DNA of 64,000 bases. It comes from an uncultured Ruminococcus sp. (GTDB taxonomy: Bacteria; Bacillota; Clostridia; Oscillospirales; Ruminococcaceae). Each line of letters opens with the position of its first letter. Position 1 is the first letter of the stretch. The notes under the pieces were generated by a model, which saw nothing but the letters and a program-made list of their open reading frames with translations, was not told the DNA's origin and did not search any database. Of the stretch, positions 44,204 to 52,800 are shown piece by piece. The position numbers and the translations under genes were made by a program. Location of the stretch: assembly GCA_946413815.1 (NCBI GenBank), contig CAMKMD010000003.1, positions 48,864 through 112,863 of the forward strand, in the 5' to 3' direction.

Positions 44204-44245
44204 CCTGCCGTGGCAGACAGGAAACGTCTTCCTGTGAACGGGTAT

Positions 44246-44277
44246 AAAAAAGCACCTGCTTTCATGCAGGTGCTTTT
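44246..44277. terminator. Bidirectional terminator of the lipid cluster
   Basis: An 11-bp stem AAAGCACCTGC / GCAGGTGCTTT with a 6-nt loop and A/T tracts on both sides, between the GNAT gene and the convergent gene at 44291. Confidence 0.9.
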
Positions 44278-44290
44278 ATCATACCCATGG

Positions 44291-44716
44291 TCAGGATATT
44301 TTAGTTGTATCAACATAGATATAAGGTCTTCCGCTGCTGTCACTCACATGAAGGATACCTTTGACTTTTACGACCTCTTCATTTTTCAGTTTCTTTGCCT
44401 TCTTATGCAGCTTCTCAGTGCCGAGTTTGCAGAGTACCACCTCTGAGTAATCATTGCCCTTGACAGGTACTACGCTTATCTCAGCCAGATCGGAGCTGAT
44501 GTATGCGATCCTGCACTTGAACTTTACTTCCTGATTGTCGTACTTCTCCACGCATACAGCGGCATTCTTGTTGTAGCTCTTGTATATCTTGTGGATATAC
44601 TGTCCGTTGTCATGCTTGATGAGGAACACGACAAAAAGTGCGAGCAGAAGTATCAGCACTGTGATTATTATGCCCTTATTTGATTTTGTTGATTTTGTTT
44701 CCTGATTTTCAGCCAT
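44291..44716 (-). CDS. Membrane-anchored OB-fold (tRNA_anti-like) protein
   Basis: 141 residues. A short basic N-terminus is followed by one hydrophobic helix (about 15-34, GIIITVLILLLALFVVFLI), then an extracytoplasmic beta-barrel domain. The pattern NKNAAVCVEKYDNQEVKFKC, IAYISSDLAEISVVPV and EVVKVKGILHVSD matches the tRNA_anti-like OB-fold found in many clostridial surface proteins. Function unknown. A run of AAAGGGGAA precedes the ATG. Lies between the lipid cluster and corA but transcribed leftward with corA upstream (gap about 190 bp). Confidence 0.7.
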   Translation of the reverse strand: MAENQETKSTKSNKGIIITVLILLLALFVVFLIKHDNGQYIHKIYKSYNKNAAVCVEKYDNQEVKFKCRIAYISSDLAEISVVPVKGNDYSEVVLCKLGTEKLHKKAKKLKNEEVVKVKGILHVSDSSGRPYIYVDTTKIS

Positions 44717-44906
44717 AAGAACATTCCCCTTTCAGATAAGAATTGCTTATATTTTTATTATACTCATAAAAAATATTTTGTCAATAAAACTGTCACGGTT
44801 TTGACAGATTACACAAGCCGCATCTTTTCGTTCTGTGCATTTATGACATACCGGAGCCGCCCGGTAAATGGACTGAATTTCTGAGGGGATGCGGTCTTCT
44901 TTATGC

Positions 44907-45824
44907 TCAGAGCCACTTTTTCCTGCGGAAGAAAATAAGGCTCAGAATCACTATGGCTATACTTACAGCGATAACTATCGGATAGGAGATCTTGTATTCC
45001 AGTTCCGGCATATACTTGAAGTTCATACCGTACCAGCCTGCGATAAGCGTAAGCGGCATGAATATGGAGGTCACTATCGTGAGCAGTGTCATGATACGGT
45101 TCTGTTTTATATCGAGCTGTGACTGATACAGATCACGTATCTGTATGGAGTACTCACGAAGGGCGGCGGTGAGGTCATGAAGGCGTGAGACACGCTGAGT
45201 GAACAGGTGGAAATATCTTGTATTCTCCTTGGAGAAGAAGTTGTTCTCGTTTTCTTCAAGCTCCTGGCTGAGGTCAAGGAGCTGCTCATAGTGGACGCGC
45301 AGATCACGCAGGTCGCTTCTGATACGGCTGACTCTCTGGGAAGGATCTATCCCGTCGCCGCCGAGGATATTGGATTCTACGGTATCAAGCTCCTTGTCTA
45401 CGTGTTCAAGAAGTGCCTGATCACTGGATATTATCTGTTCGAGAAAATCAAATATAAACCGTTCGATGCCCGGAACGGCCCAGCGCTTGGTGCTGATGAT
45501 GGTGCTGATGGTCTTCTCCACATAGCCGCTGTCATCGATGAATACTATTCCTTTCTCGTCAAGAGCAAAGGCGAAGTTGATCTTCGGGGCAGATATGTTT
45601 TCGCGGTCGGGAATGGAAAATGTACCGGTCAGGGAGTCATAGTTGACTTCCGCCTTGGTGGAATGGATGGTGGAAAGATCAATGTCCATTTCGATGCCCA
45701 TATCGAACTTTTCTCTGTTTTCAAGCCATTCGGCGGAGTTTAGAACAGCGACGAACCGGGCTTTCTTCCCTTTGATATCAAGCTTATCCGTTTTTTCGAG
45801 CGTTTTCCTTATATAGTAATACAT
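44907..45824 (-). CDS. corA: CorA-type magnesium transporter
   Basis: 305 residues. A soluble N-terminal domain (about 1-240) with long helices (LEHVDKELDTVESNILGGDG; YEQLLDLSQELEENENNFFS) is followed by two C-terminal helices. The GMN pore motif is in IAGWYGMNFKYMP (about 265), the Mg2+ selectivity loop of CorA. The protein ends RRKKWL, the usual basic tail. It imports Mg2+ or Co2+. No M-box riboswitch is seen in the 130 bp upstream of its start. Complete and typical. Confidence 0.94.
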   Translation of the reverse strand: MYYYIRKTLEKTDKLDIKGKKARFVAVLNSAEWLENREKFDMGIEMDIDLSTIHSTKAEVNYDSLTGTFSIPDRENISAPKINFAFALDEKGIVFIDDSGYVEKTISTIISTKRWAVPGIERFIFDFLEQIISSDQALLEHVDKELDTVESNILGGDGIDPSQRVSRIRSDLRDLRVHYEQLLDLSQELEENENNFFSKENTRYFHLFTQRVSRLHDLTAALREYSIQIRDLYQSQLDIKQNRIMTLLTIVTSIFMPLTLIAGWYGMNFKYMPELEYKISYPIVIAVSIAIVILSLIFFRRKKWL

Positions 45825-45933
45825 AGGCTTCTCCTGTCATCTGTAGTTAATTCATTATAGCATTATCCGGCAGATAATGCAAGTGCGGGAATACAGGCAG
45901 ATAACATTTCAGTATTACAATAAAGCTTCCCTG

Positions 45934-45962
45934 TTGCCAAATCCTGCGGAATAGGTTATAAT
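45934..45962 (+). promoter_or_regulatory. Promoter of the dehydratase-like gene
   Basis: TTGCCA, 17-bp spacer, TATAAT, 34 bp before the ATG at 45997, with GAAAGGAGGGGCTGTC as ribosome site. Confidence 0.85.
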
Positions 45963-45996
45963 ATACATAACGATACTGTGGAAAGGAGGGGCTGTC

Positions 45997-47178
45997 ATGA
46001 AGAAAAAAACAGAGAGGCAGACTCTGCTCATACCGTCCATGCTCGATGCACACTTCCCCCTGATGAAGTACGCCTTTCTTTCACCCGGATACCGCCCCGT
46101 AGTGCTGTCACAGGGTCCGGAGATCCTCCCCACAGGCCTGAGATATGTCAACAACGATATGTGCTGGCCTCTTGCCATGATGACAGGCCAGATGATAGAC
46201 GCCCTGCGCTCCGGGAAGTATGACCCCGCCCGCACTAAGCTCCTTATGCCCTCAGTCGGAGATGCCTGCCGCGGCTCCAACTATACCGAGCTGCTGAGAA
46301 AATCCGTCCGCAACGCAGGCTTCCCCCATACCCGCATACTCACCATGAACCTCAAGCACATCGATCAGGAGAACCAGCTGCCCATAACCCCCATCATGGT
46401 GTGGCGGGCGATGTTCTCGCTGTTTTACGGTGATATCCTCATGCTCCTCGTCCAGCAGGTGCGCCCCTATGAAAAGCGGAAAGGCGACACGGAAAGGCTG
46501 CGTGACAGGTGGTTCGCCGCCCTCAGGGACGATCTTCTCAGCTGCCGCCGTCTCACCCTTGGGGATATGGTAAAGCGTTTCCGCAGTATAACCGCGAGCT
46601 TTGCAAAGATACCCCGCAGGGAGGAGAAAAAGCAGCGCATCGCCATAGTCGGCGAGCTCTATACCAAGTACTGCTCCGACGGCAACTGGAATATGGTCAG
46701 ATACCTGGAGGACAGCGGCTGCGAGAGCTTCACCAACGGCCTTTCATGGTATGTCATCTACTACATAGACGCCCAGCTTGTCAAGCTGCCGGAGATAGCC
46801 GCTGTGGGCTACCGCGCAGTCGGCTGGATGCTGGAGAAGCTCCAGAAGAGTATGATAGAGGCGCTCACAGATGCCGGATTCTATTCCCTCCCGCCGCTGC
46901 ACACCCTGAAGGAGGAGGCGCAGGGCATCGTGAGCACACAGGGAAGCGTCGGCGACGGCTGGCTCATCGGCTCGGAGACCGCCGGGTATATGCACCACGG
47001 CTGCCCTAAGGTTCTTGCCATCCAGCCCTTCGGATGTATGCCGAACCACGTTTTCGGCCGCGGGATATACTCCTCAGTCGCAAGGAAATGCGGCGGGCAG
47101 ATAGTGAGCATAGACATCGATTCCAGCGGCACTCCGCTCAACGCCTACAACAGGGCAAGAATGCTGATAGACAGCTGA
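45997..47178 (+). CDS. 2-Hydroxyacyl-CoA dehydratase-like (HgdB/DUF2229-related) protein
   Basis: 393 residues. The segments RYVNNDMCWPLAMMTGQMID, LMPSVGDACRGSNYTELLR and LAIQPFGCMPNHVFGRG (with Cys residues able to bind an Fe-S cluster) match the HgdB-like region of large clostridial CoA-substrate-specific enzyme activase fusion proteins of about 1400 residues. Here that region stands alone without an HgdC-type activator in the window. It might activate or be activated by a partner elsewhere. Reaction unknown; radical Fe-S chemistry is inferred from the family. Confidence 0.75.
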   Translation: MKKKTERQTLLIPSMLDAHFPLMKYAFLSPGYRPVVLSQGPEILPTGLRYVNNDMCWPLAMMTGQMIDALRSGKYDPARTKLLMPSVGDACRGSNYTELLRKSVRNAGFPHTRILTMNLKHIDQENQLPITPIMVWRAMFSLFYGDILMLLVQQVRPYEKRKGDTERLRDRWFAALRDDLLSCRRLTLGDMVKRFRSITASFAKIPRREEKKQRIAIVGELYTKYCSDGNWNMVRYLEDSGCESFTNGLSWYVIYYIDAQLVKLPEIAAVGYRAVGWMLEKLQKSMIEALTDAGFYSLPPLHTLKEEAQGIVSTQGSVGDGWLIGSETAGYMHHGCPKVLAIQPFGCMPNHVFGRGIYSSVARKCGGQIVSIDIDSSGTPLNAYNRARMLIDS

Positions 47179-47337
47179 GACCGGCTCCCGGAGCAGGTTT
47201 CACAGCTGCTTCGGAAGAAACTATATCGGAGCCTGCAGTGATTTTCAGCGTTATAGTGCAAGTAACAAGACTGATATTAATCAGTGGATTTATCGGCTCA
47301 GAAATAATGGGCCCAGTTCACATATATTTACCTGTAA

Positions 47338-47553
47338 AAAGATAAACAGCTGTTTCATGCAAACATTAAGATCAGGGAAACGATAGGAGCTTACAAAGTT
47401 CATTCTGCAATCTGGGGACGAGCTGCCCGGAGATCAGGACAATACAATTTATCTTCCCGCTCTGAGGCTGAACTGAGCAAGATCAATGGTATCGGTGGTA
47501 AGCGTCCTGAGGAGATAATGGTCGTTATAGAAAGATTCATGGATGTTGAATAG
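47338..47553 (+). pseudogene. Remnant of a helix-hairpin-helix protein
   Basis: An open frame without any start codon, 72 codons long, running from after a TAA at 47335 to TAG at 47551. The C-terminal part reads AELSKINGIGGKRPEEIMVV, a helix-hairpin-helix DNA-binding motif resembling the end of an RpoA-CTD or UvrC-like domain. The upstream part (IRETIGAYKVHSAIWGRAAR) is also protein-like. It looks like the tail of a lost gene. Confidence 0.4.
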
Positions 47554-47563
47554 GAGAAAATAT

Positions 47564-49522
47564 ATGATGAATTTTAAAAAGATAATTCCGTGTCTGATAG
47601 CTGTTACTCTGTCATGCAGTGCTATACCGGCATTAAATCATTCTATCAAACCATTTAATGCTGTTGCAGAAGACAATCAATCTGAAGCAACAGTTTCTTT
47701 TGATGCGGTGACCGGTACTCTGTATTTATCGGGGGATGTTCAACTTAATGAAGTGCAGAAATATAAGGGGAACGAGCAAGTCAAGACCGTAATAGCAAAA
47801 GAGGGAACAATTCTCCCTGCATACTGCAGCGGATTATTCAGTGAATTCCAAGCAACTGAAATAAACCTGAAAAATGCTGACACCAGTCAGGTCACTAATA
47901 TGAACTCTATGTTTTTTAACTGCCCATCTCTGAAAAAGCTCGATATTTCCAACTTCAATACATCAAACGTCACCAGTATGTATAAAACATTTGCATGGTG
48001 CTCTGCTCTGGAGTCTCTTGATGTAACAGGATTAGATACATCAAACGTTATTAATATGAATAATATGTTCGCCGGGTGTAAAACTTTAACATCTATTGAT
48101 GTATCAAAGTTCAATACATCAAAAACTACAACTATGAAAGGTATGTTTTCAACCTGTTCAGCACTCAGATCAATTGATATTAAAAACTTTGATACGTCTA
48201 ATGTAACGGATATAGGAAGAATGTTCGGCAGCTGCAGTTCATTGGTTGATATTGACTTATCAGGTATCGATACTTCAAATGTCCGTTCTGCAGGAGGTTT
48301 GTTTTCAGACTGCGATGCTCTGAAAAAAATAGATATGACAGGTTGCGATACATCAAATATAGAAGATATGGCATATATGTTCGCGAATTGTCCTGTATTG
48401 ACAGATATTGATCTTTCCGGCTTTGATACTTCACGAGTTGAAGACTTTGGCAGAATGTTCATTGGCTGTAAATCATTGAAGGAACTCGATCTTTCAAACT
48501 TCAATACCGGCAATGCAACACAAATGAACGCAATGTTCAGAAATTGCTCTTCTCTTACTACTATTGATCTTTCGGGCTTTAATACTTCAAATGTAACAGA
48601 TATGTCTGAAATGTTTCTTGGCTGTACAGCGTTGAGATCAGTGAATGTTTCAAGTTTTGACACTTCAAAAGTCACATCCCTTGCAAATATGTTTAATGGC
48701 TGTATCGCTTTGACTTCTGTTGACCTTTCAAATTTTATCACATCAAATGTTAATGGAATGACAGCAATGTTTTATCAGTGTTCATCACTGACAACTCTTG
48801 ATCTATCACGCTTCGATACATCAAAAGTTAAGCTTATGCAGGATGTGTGCAGAGAATGTAATTCATTAAAGACAGTAGATATCTCAAACTTCGTGAAATC
48901 AGCAGACTGCACTGCGTTCAGTATGTTCAGATCCTGTCCCGTATTAACGACTATCTATGCAAATAATGATTTTGAATACAACGAGGATGACATATATATG
49001 TTCATCGATTCAAAAAGTATTGTAGGTGGCAATGGAACCAAATATAATGACAGAATATACTATTCAGAATATGCCTGCGTAGACAGAAACGGTAAACCAG
49101 GATATTTTACTAAAAACCCGAACGCACCAAAACCTAATACTACTGTAACAACAACTACTACATCAATCCCGACTACTACTTCGACATCAACTACAACAGT
49201 AGCAGTTACTACACTTCCTGTGGTTACGGAGGATTCGGCCTCAACTACAGGAGCATCCGAACATGATACACAAACAAAAACTGTCGGAGATATCAATACG
49301 GACGGCGTTATCGATTCCTCAGATGCCTCTGAGATGCTTATGCTCTATGCACAGGTCTCAACCGGAGGAGGGGACGTATCAGACGAGATCAAGGCAGTTG
49401 CTGACGTCAATGATGACGGCTTTGTGGATTCAAGCGATGCCTCGCTTATACTTGAATACTACGCTTACGTATCTACAGGCGGTACTGATGCAGCAGATGT
49501 TTTCTTTTCAAAACCAACATAA
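47564..49522 (+). CDS. Secreted DUF285 (BspA-like) repeat protein with dockerin
   Basis: 652 residues from the ATG at 47564 (AGGAG upstream; the 47543 start has no ribosome site). A signal peptide (about 1-35) is followed by about 14 repeats of about 24 residues (about 110-470). These are the DUF285/lipoprotein repeat, units like FNTSNVTDMSEMFLGCTALR and FDTSKVTSLANMFNGCIALT. A Thr-rich linker (about 510-560, TTVTTTTTSIPTTTSTSTTT) precedes the dockerin (about 575-645; DINTDGVIDSSDASEMLMLY and DVNDDGFVDSSDASLILEYY). This DSSDAS dockerin differs from those of the enzymes. DNA here is more AT-rich than the purine region. Probably binds another surface or protein. Confidence 0.9.
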   Translation: MMNFKKIIPCLIAVTLSCSAIPALNHSIKPFNAVAEDNQSEATVSFDAVTGTLYLSGDVQLNEVQKYKGNEQVKTVIAKEGTILPAYCSGLFSEFQATEINLKNADTSQVTNMNSMFFNCPSLKKLDISNFNTSNVTSMYKTFAWCSALESLDVTGLDTSNVINMNNMFAGCKTLTSIDVSKFNTSKTTTMKGMFSTCSALRSIDIKNFDTSNVTDIGRMFGSCSSLVDIDLSGIDTSNVRSAGGLFSDCDALKKIDMTGCDTSNIEDMAYMFANCPVLTDIDLSGFDTSRVEDFGRMFIGCKSLKELDLSNFNTGNATQMNAMFRNCSSLTTIDLSGFNTSNVTDMSEMFLGCTALRSVNVSSFDTSKVTSLANMFNGCIALTSVDLSNFITSNVNGMTAMFYQCSSLTTLDLSRFDTSKVKLMQDVCRECNSLKTVDISNFVKSADCTAFSMFRSCPVLTTIYANNDFEYNEDDIYMFIDSKSIVGGNGTKYNDRIYYSEYACVDRNGKPGYFTKNPNAPKPNTTVTTTTTSIPTTTSTSTTTVAVTTLPVVTEDSASTTGASEHDTQTKTVGDINTDGVIDSSDASEMLMLYAQVSTGGGDVSDEIKAVADVNDDGFVDSSDASLILEYYAYVSTGGTDAADVFFSKPT

Positions 49523-49582
49523 GCCACTATCCTGACAGATAAGCCGTAAGCGAAAAATATCCGCATCTTCCGTATGCATCAA

Positions 49583-49653
49583 ATACAACACGACAAAAAG
49601 TATCAGGCTTACCGAGGTGAGCCTGATACTTTTTATATTGGTGCGTGTTGTAT
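49583..49653. terminator. Long nested bidirectional terminator
   Basis: An inner 15-bp stem AAAAAGTATCAGGCT / AGCCTGATACTTTTT with a 10-nt loop lies inside an outer 10-bp stem ATACAACACG / CGTGTTGTAT. It lies between the convergent BspA-like genes. The nested double stem is longer than a normal terminator. Confidence 0.85.
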
Positions 49654-49693
49654 GTTTTACGCTTACGAATATCCTGACAGACTCCTGATCAGA

Positions 49694-49781
49694 TGCGGTT
49701 CTACTCCGGCAAGAGTGCGGTTCCTAGTCCGGCAAAGTGCGGTTTTGAGTCCGTGCAGCTGCGGTTCTTGCTCCGGCATAA
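49694..49781. repeat. Four tandem 22-bp repeats
   Basis: Four head-to-tail copies of exactly 22 bp, consensus TGCGGTTCTNGTCCGGCAAAG (approximate), starting at 49694, 49716, 49738 and 49760. TGCGGTT and TCCG are invariant. No spacers separate them, so it is not a CRISPR. A minisatellite between convergent genes. Confidence 0.85.
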
Positions 49782-49785
49782 ACAG

Positions 49786-49808
49786 AGGAGCGGCAATAAG
49801 CCGCTCCT
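49786..49808. terminator. Second hairpin after the tandem repeats
   Basis: A 9-bp stem AGGAGCGGC / GCCGCTCCT with a 5-nt loop, followed by GATAGAG rather than a T tract. It may help end the minus-strand gene whose stop is at 49872, although it is 64 bp away and oriented after the tandem repeat. Confidence 0.5.
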
Positions 49809-49871
49809 GATAGAGTTTTAAGTTTTCTCGGAAACTATTGTGTGATGAAAATGAAGCAGATTTGTTTCATA

Positions 49872-52800
49872 TTAATCTAAAACGAGGACACCTGCATCTA
49901 TTTTCTGTATTGCAATTGCATCACTGCCGGTAATGCCAGGTGATCCGTCAATGTCTGCATTGATGATTCCCTGTTCATCAAGCGGGAATTTGGCCTTATT
50001 TGCTATGTACTGAAGTACTGCAACAGCATCAGCCACGTTGACTTTCCCATCTCCGTTAGCATCGCCGGGAACTGTGCTGACAGCCGGTGACTCCGGAACA
50101 TAATTGAATACTATATTCAGGTTTGGATTCTGATCACGCATAATAGCCTCGTTATTATTAAGAATAGTGATGTTATTCCAGTCTTCTTCAGAGCCACTGT
50201 AATAAACTGTACCAAAATACTTGTTATATGGGCTGCCGAAAGTTCCACTGTCAATATAAGTCAGACTCTTTGGGAGATACAGATTGTTTAGTTTTTCAGC
50301 ACCTGTATCTATAATATGATAGCCTGATATTTTTTCAACGCCCTCGGGTATAATAAGGCTTTCCAGATTCTCACAGCCCCTGAATGTTGCTCCTGTGAAA
50401 GCACGGGTATCCAACAATACAGGATAGCATTCACCGATTTTTAAAGTTTTATCAGAAAGAGTGATGCTCTTCAAGGATGAACAGCCTTCAAAAGCGGTAG
50501 CATAAATTTCATGAAGTGCTGAAGGAAGGGTTACTTTTCCTTCAAGAGATGAGCATCCTTTAAATGCACTTCTTCCAATAATCTCAACAGTGTCAGGAAG
50601 GTCTAATGCGTTCTTTTTTGAGTTTGAGGAACCATGATAAGTTATTGATTTTAAACCTGAACAATTATAGAAAGAGTTCTCACCTATGGTTTTTACATCA
50701 GCGGGAAGAACAACAGTATCAAGATTCGTGAAACCGCCTAATGCAGATCCGGGGATATCTGTTCCCTGAAGAATTGTGATTTTCTTTAATGATTCCGGAA
50801 CTTTCTCTTCTCCGCCAAAATGATTGATGAAGTTTTCGCAAGCTTCCGGAATGATGATCTCTTCTAATGAAGTACAGCCTTCAAACATGCCCGTGTAAAT
50901 CATTTTGCATGATGGATTGGGGATTTCTATTTTTGTGATACCGGGACAATTTGCAAATGTATATCCGCTGAACAATTGTGGCTCTAAACCAATTGTACTG
51001 TTGATTTTGCCTATTTCCTCGATCTGATCGGAAAGGATCAGTTCGCCCTGAAGTGAGGTACAGCCGTTAAATGCCGAGGCACCGATATATTTTATGGAGG
51101 GTGGAAGATCGATTATTGACTCTTTATCAGCATTTGGTGAGCCTACGTATGTGATCGTTTTAAGGTTTGTACAGCCCCTGAAGGCATTTTCTTCTATTCT
51201 TTCAAGATTTGCAGGGAGAACGATTTTTTCAAGCTTTTCACAGCCGTCAAAGAAATTAGCGCCGATGTTTGTGATATCTTTTCCGTAATCGTTTTCGGTT
51301 GTCTCAAAAGCAACCTCCCTGGTGTTTTCGCGGATACTCTCTTGATTTGGCACATGGAATCCGTTGTTTAAGTAATCGTAGTTAGCCATCCTGCCGTATC
51401 CGCTGATCTGCATAAATCCGTCGGCATGGAGATTGTAGTAGAGCTGGTCTTCAGCCTGTTCTTCGTCAGTAGCATGAGGATTGTTATTGTTGCTATAGCT
51501 TCCTGAGTCTATACGTGCGCTTGCTATGGATCTTCTTGCATACTGCTTTTCATTTGTGGTCACAGGTGTTTCGGTAGCTTCAGGAAGAATAAATTCCGTT
51601 GTGGGCTGAGCTTCGCCGATGTTTTCCTCTGAGTAGCCGGAATCTGTAGAAAAATCCAGCTTCTTTGGAGTTCCGTCTATTTCAAATCCGCTAACTCCGT
51701 AAAAAGTACCGTAAGAAGATCCGTCATTCAGCATATAACCGAAATTATGTTCATTCTTATCTTCGCAGTATGTGATCCATACCTTATCGCTTGTAGGAGA
51801 CTTAGAAATAGGCTTATTGTCTACCTGAACTTCTTTAATATCTTTCAGATACTCAGGAGGTCCAACATATTCAATAGTGACTTTGTATGCTTTGTGCGGA
51901 CACTCACCCCAGCCAAATTCCTTGCTGAAATATGAATAGTAACCACTTCCCAGTGGAATATCAGCTGAAACAAACTTCCACGTTAAGGCTTCATCGTTGA
52001 TAACAGGTATGTATTTGGAATAAATACCTACGGAAACATCAAACGTTATCGAAACATCAAACGGGATGCACATATCAGCACACATATGAATGCAATCATC
52101 TCCTAATGCATCATAAATCGCACCGCTGAATCCGTTCTCTTCACTTTCACTGTCCAGCAGATCGCCGTGTAGTGTAAGTAGATTCATATCAGTACTGAGT
52201 TTTATCGCAGCCTCGGCTTTTGCTCCAACGGTAGCCAGCTTGTCTGATACAAAAAATACACCGGGATTAAGATTGATACCTAGGCTTACTTCTCCGGTTA
52301 GCTTGACGCTATAATCCAGAGGTGCAGATGTGCTCCATATGTCTGAAGTGGCGTTTAGACCTGTATCGGTGCTGTAAGTTGCTTTCATAGAAGGAGAAAG
52401 GCTGCATGCTATCTCAAAACCTGCTTCACCTTTTACAACTATTTTCGGACAGAATCTCAGAGTAACACCAAACACCGGAGTGGGCATATAAAACCACAGA
52501 AGCGGTAAAGTCAGAAGATCACCTTCAACCTTTCCTGTTACTGAGAGCTTGGCAGAGGCAGATATTTTTACATCAACGTATACATCTCCCCACTTTAAAT
52601 AGTAATCTGTCTCGATAGTAGGGAATTTAATAGATACATGACCTTCAATTTTGAAATCTTCATCTGAGTTGAGTTGAAAATCTTTATCGAAGCTTTCAAT
52701 CGGTGATAACTCCAGCCCTGTTTTAGCGTGTGGAAAATTCATGATTTTCTCAAAAAAAGTGTGATCGGTTCCCGAAGGTGTTTCAGAAACGTCTGCATAG

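Noticed and set aside
45825..45960. M-box riboswitch upstream of corA
   Set aside because: Only about 130 bp separate corA from the divergent promoter and no M-box-like conserved stems are seen.
49694..49781. Short repeats that could be read as a CRISPR array
   Set aside because: The 22-bp units are contiguous with no spacers, and no Cas gene is in the window.
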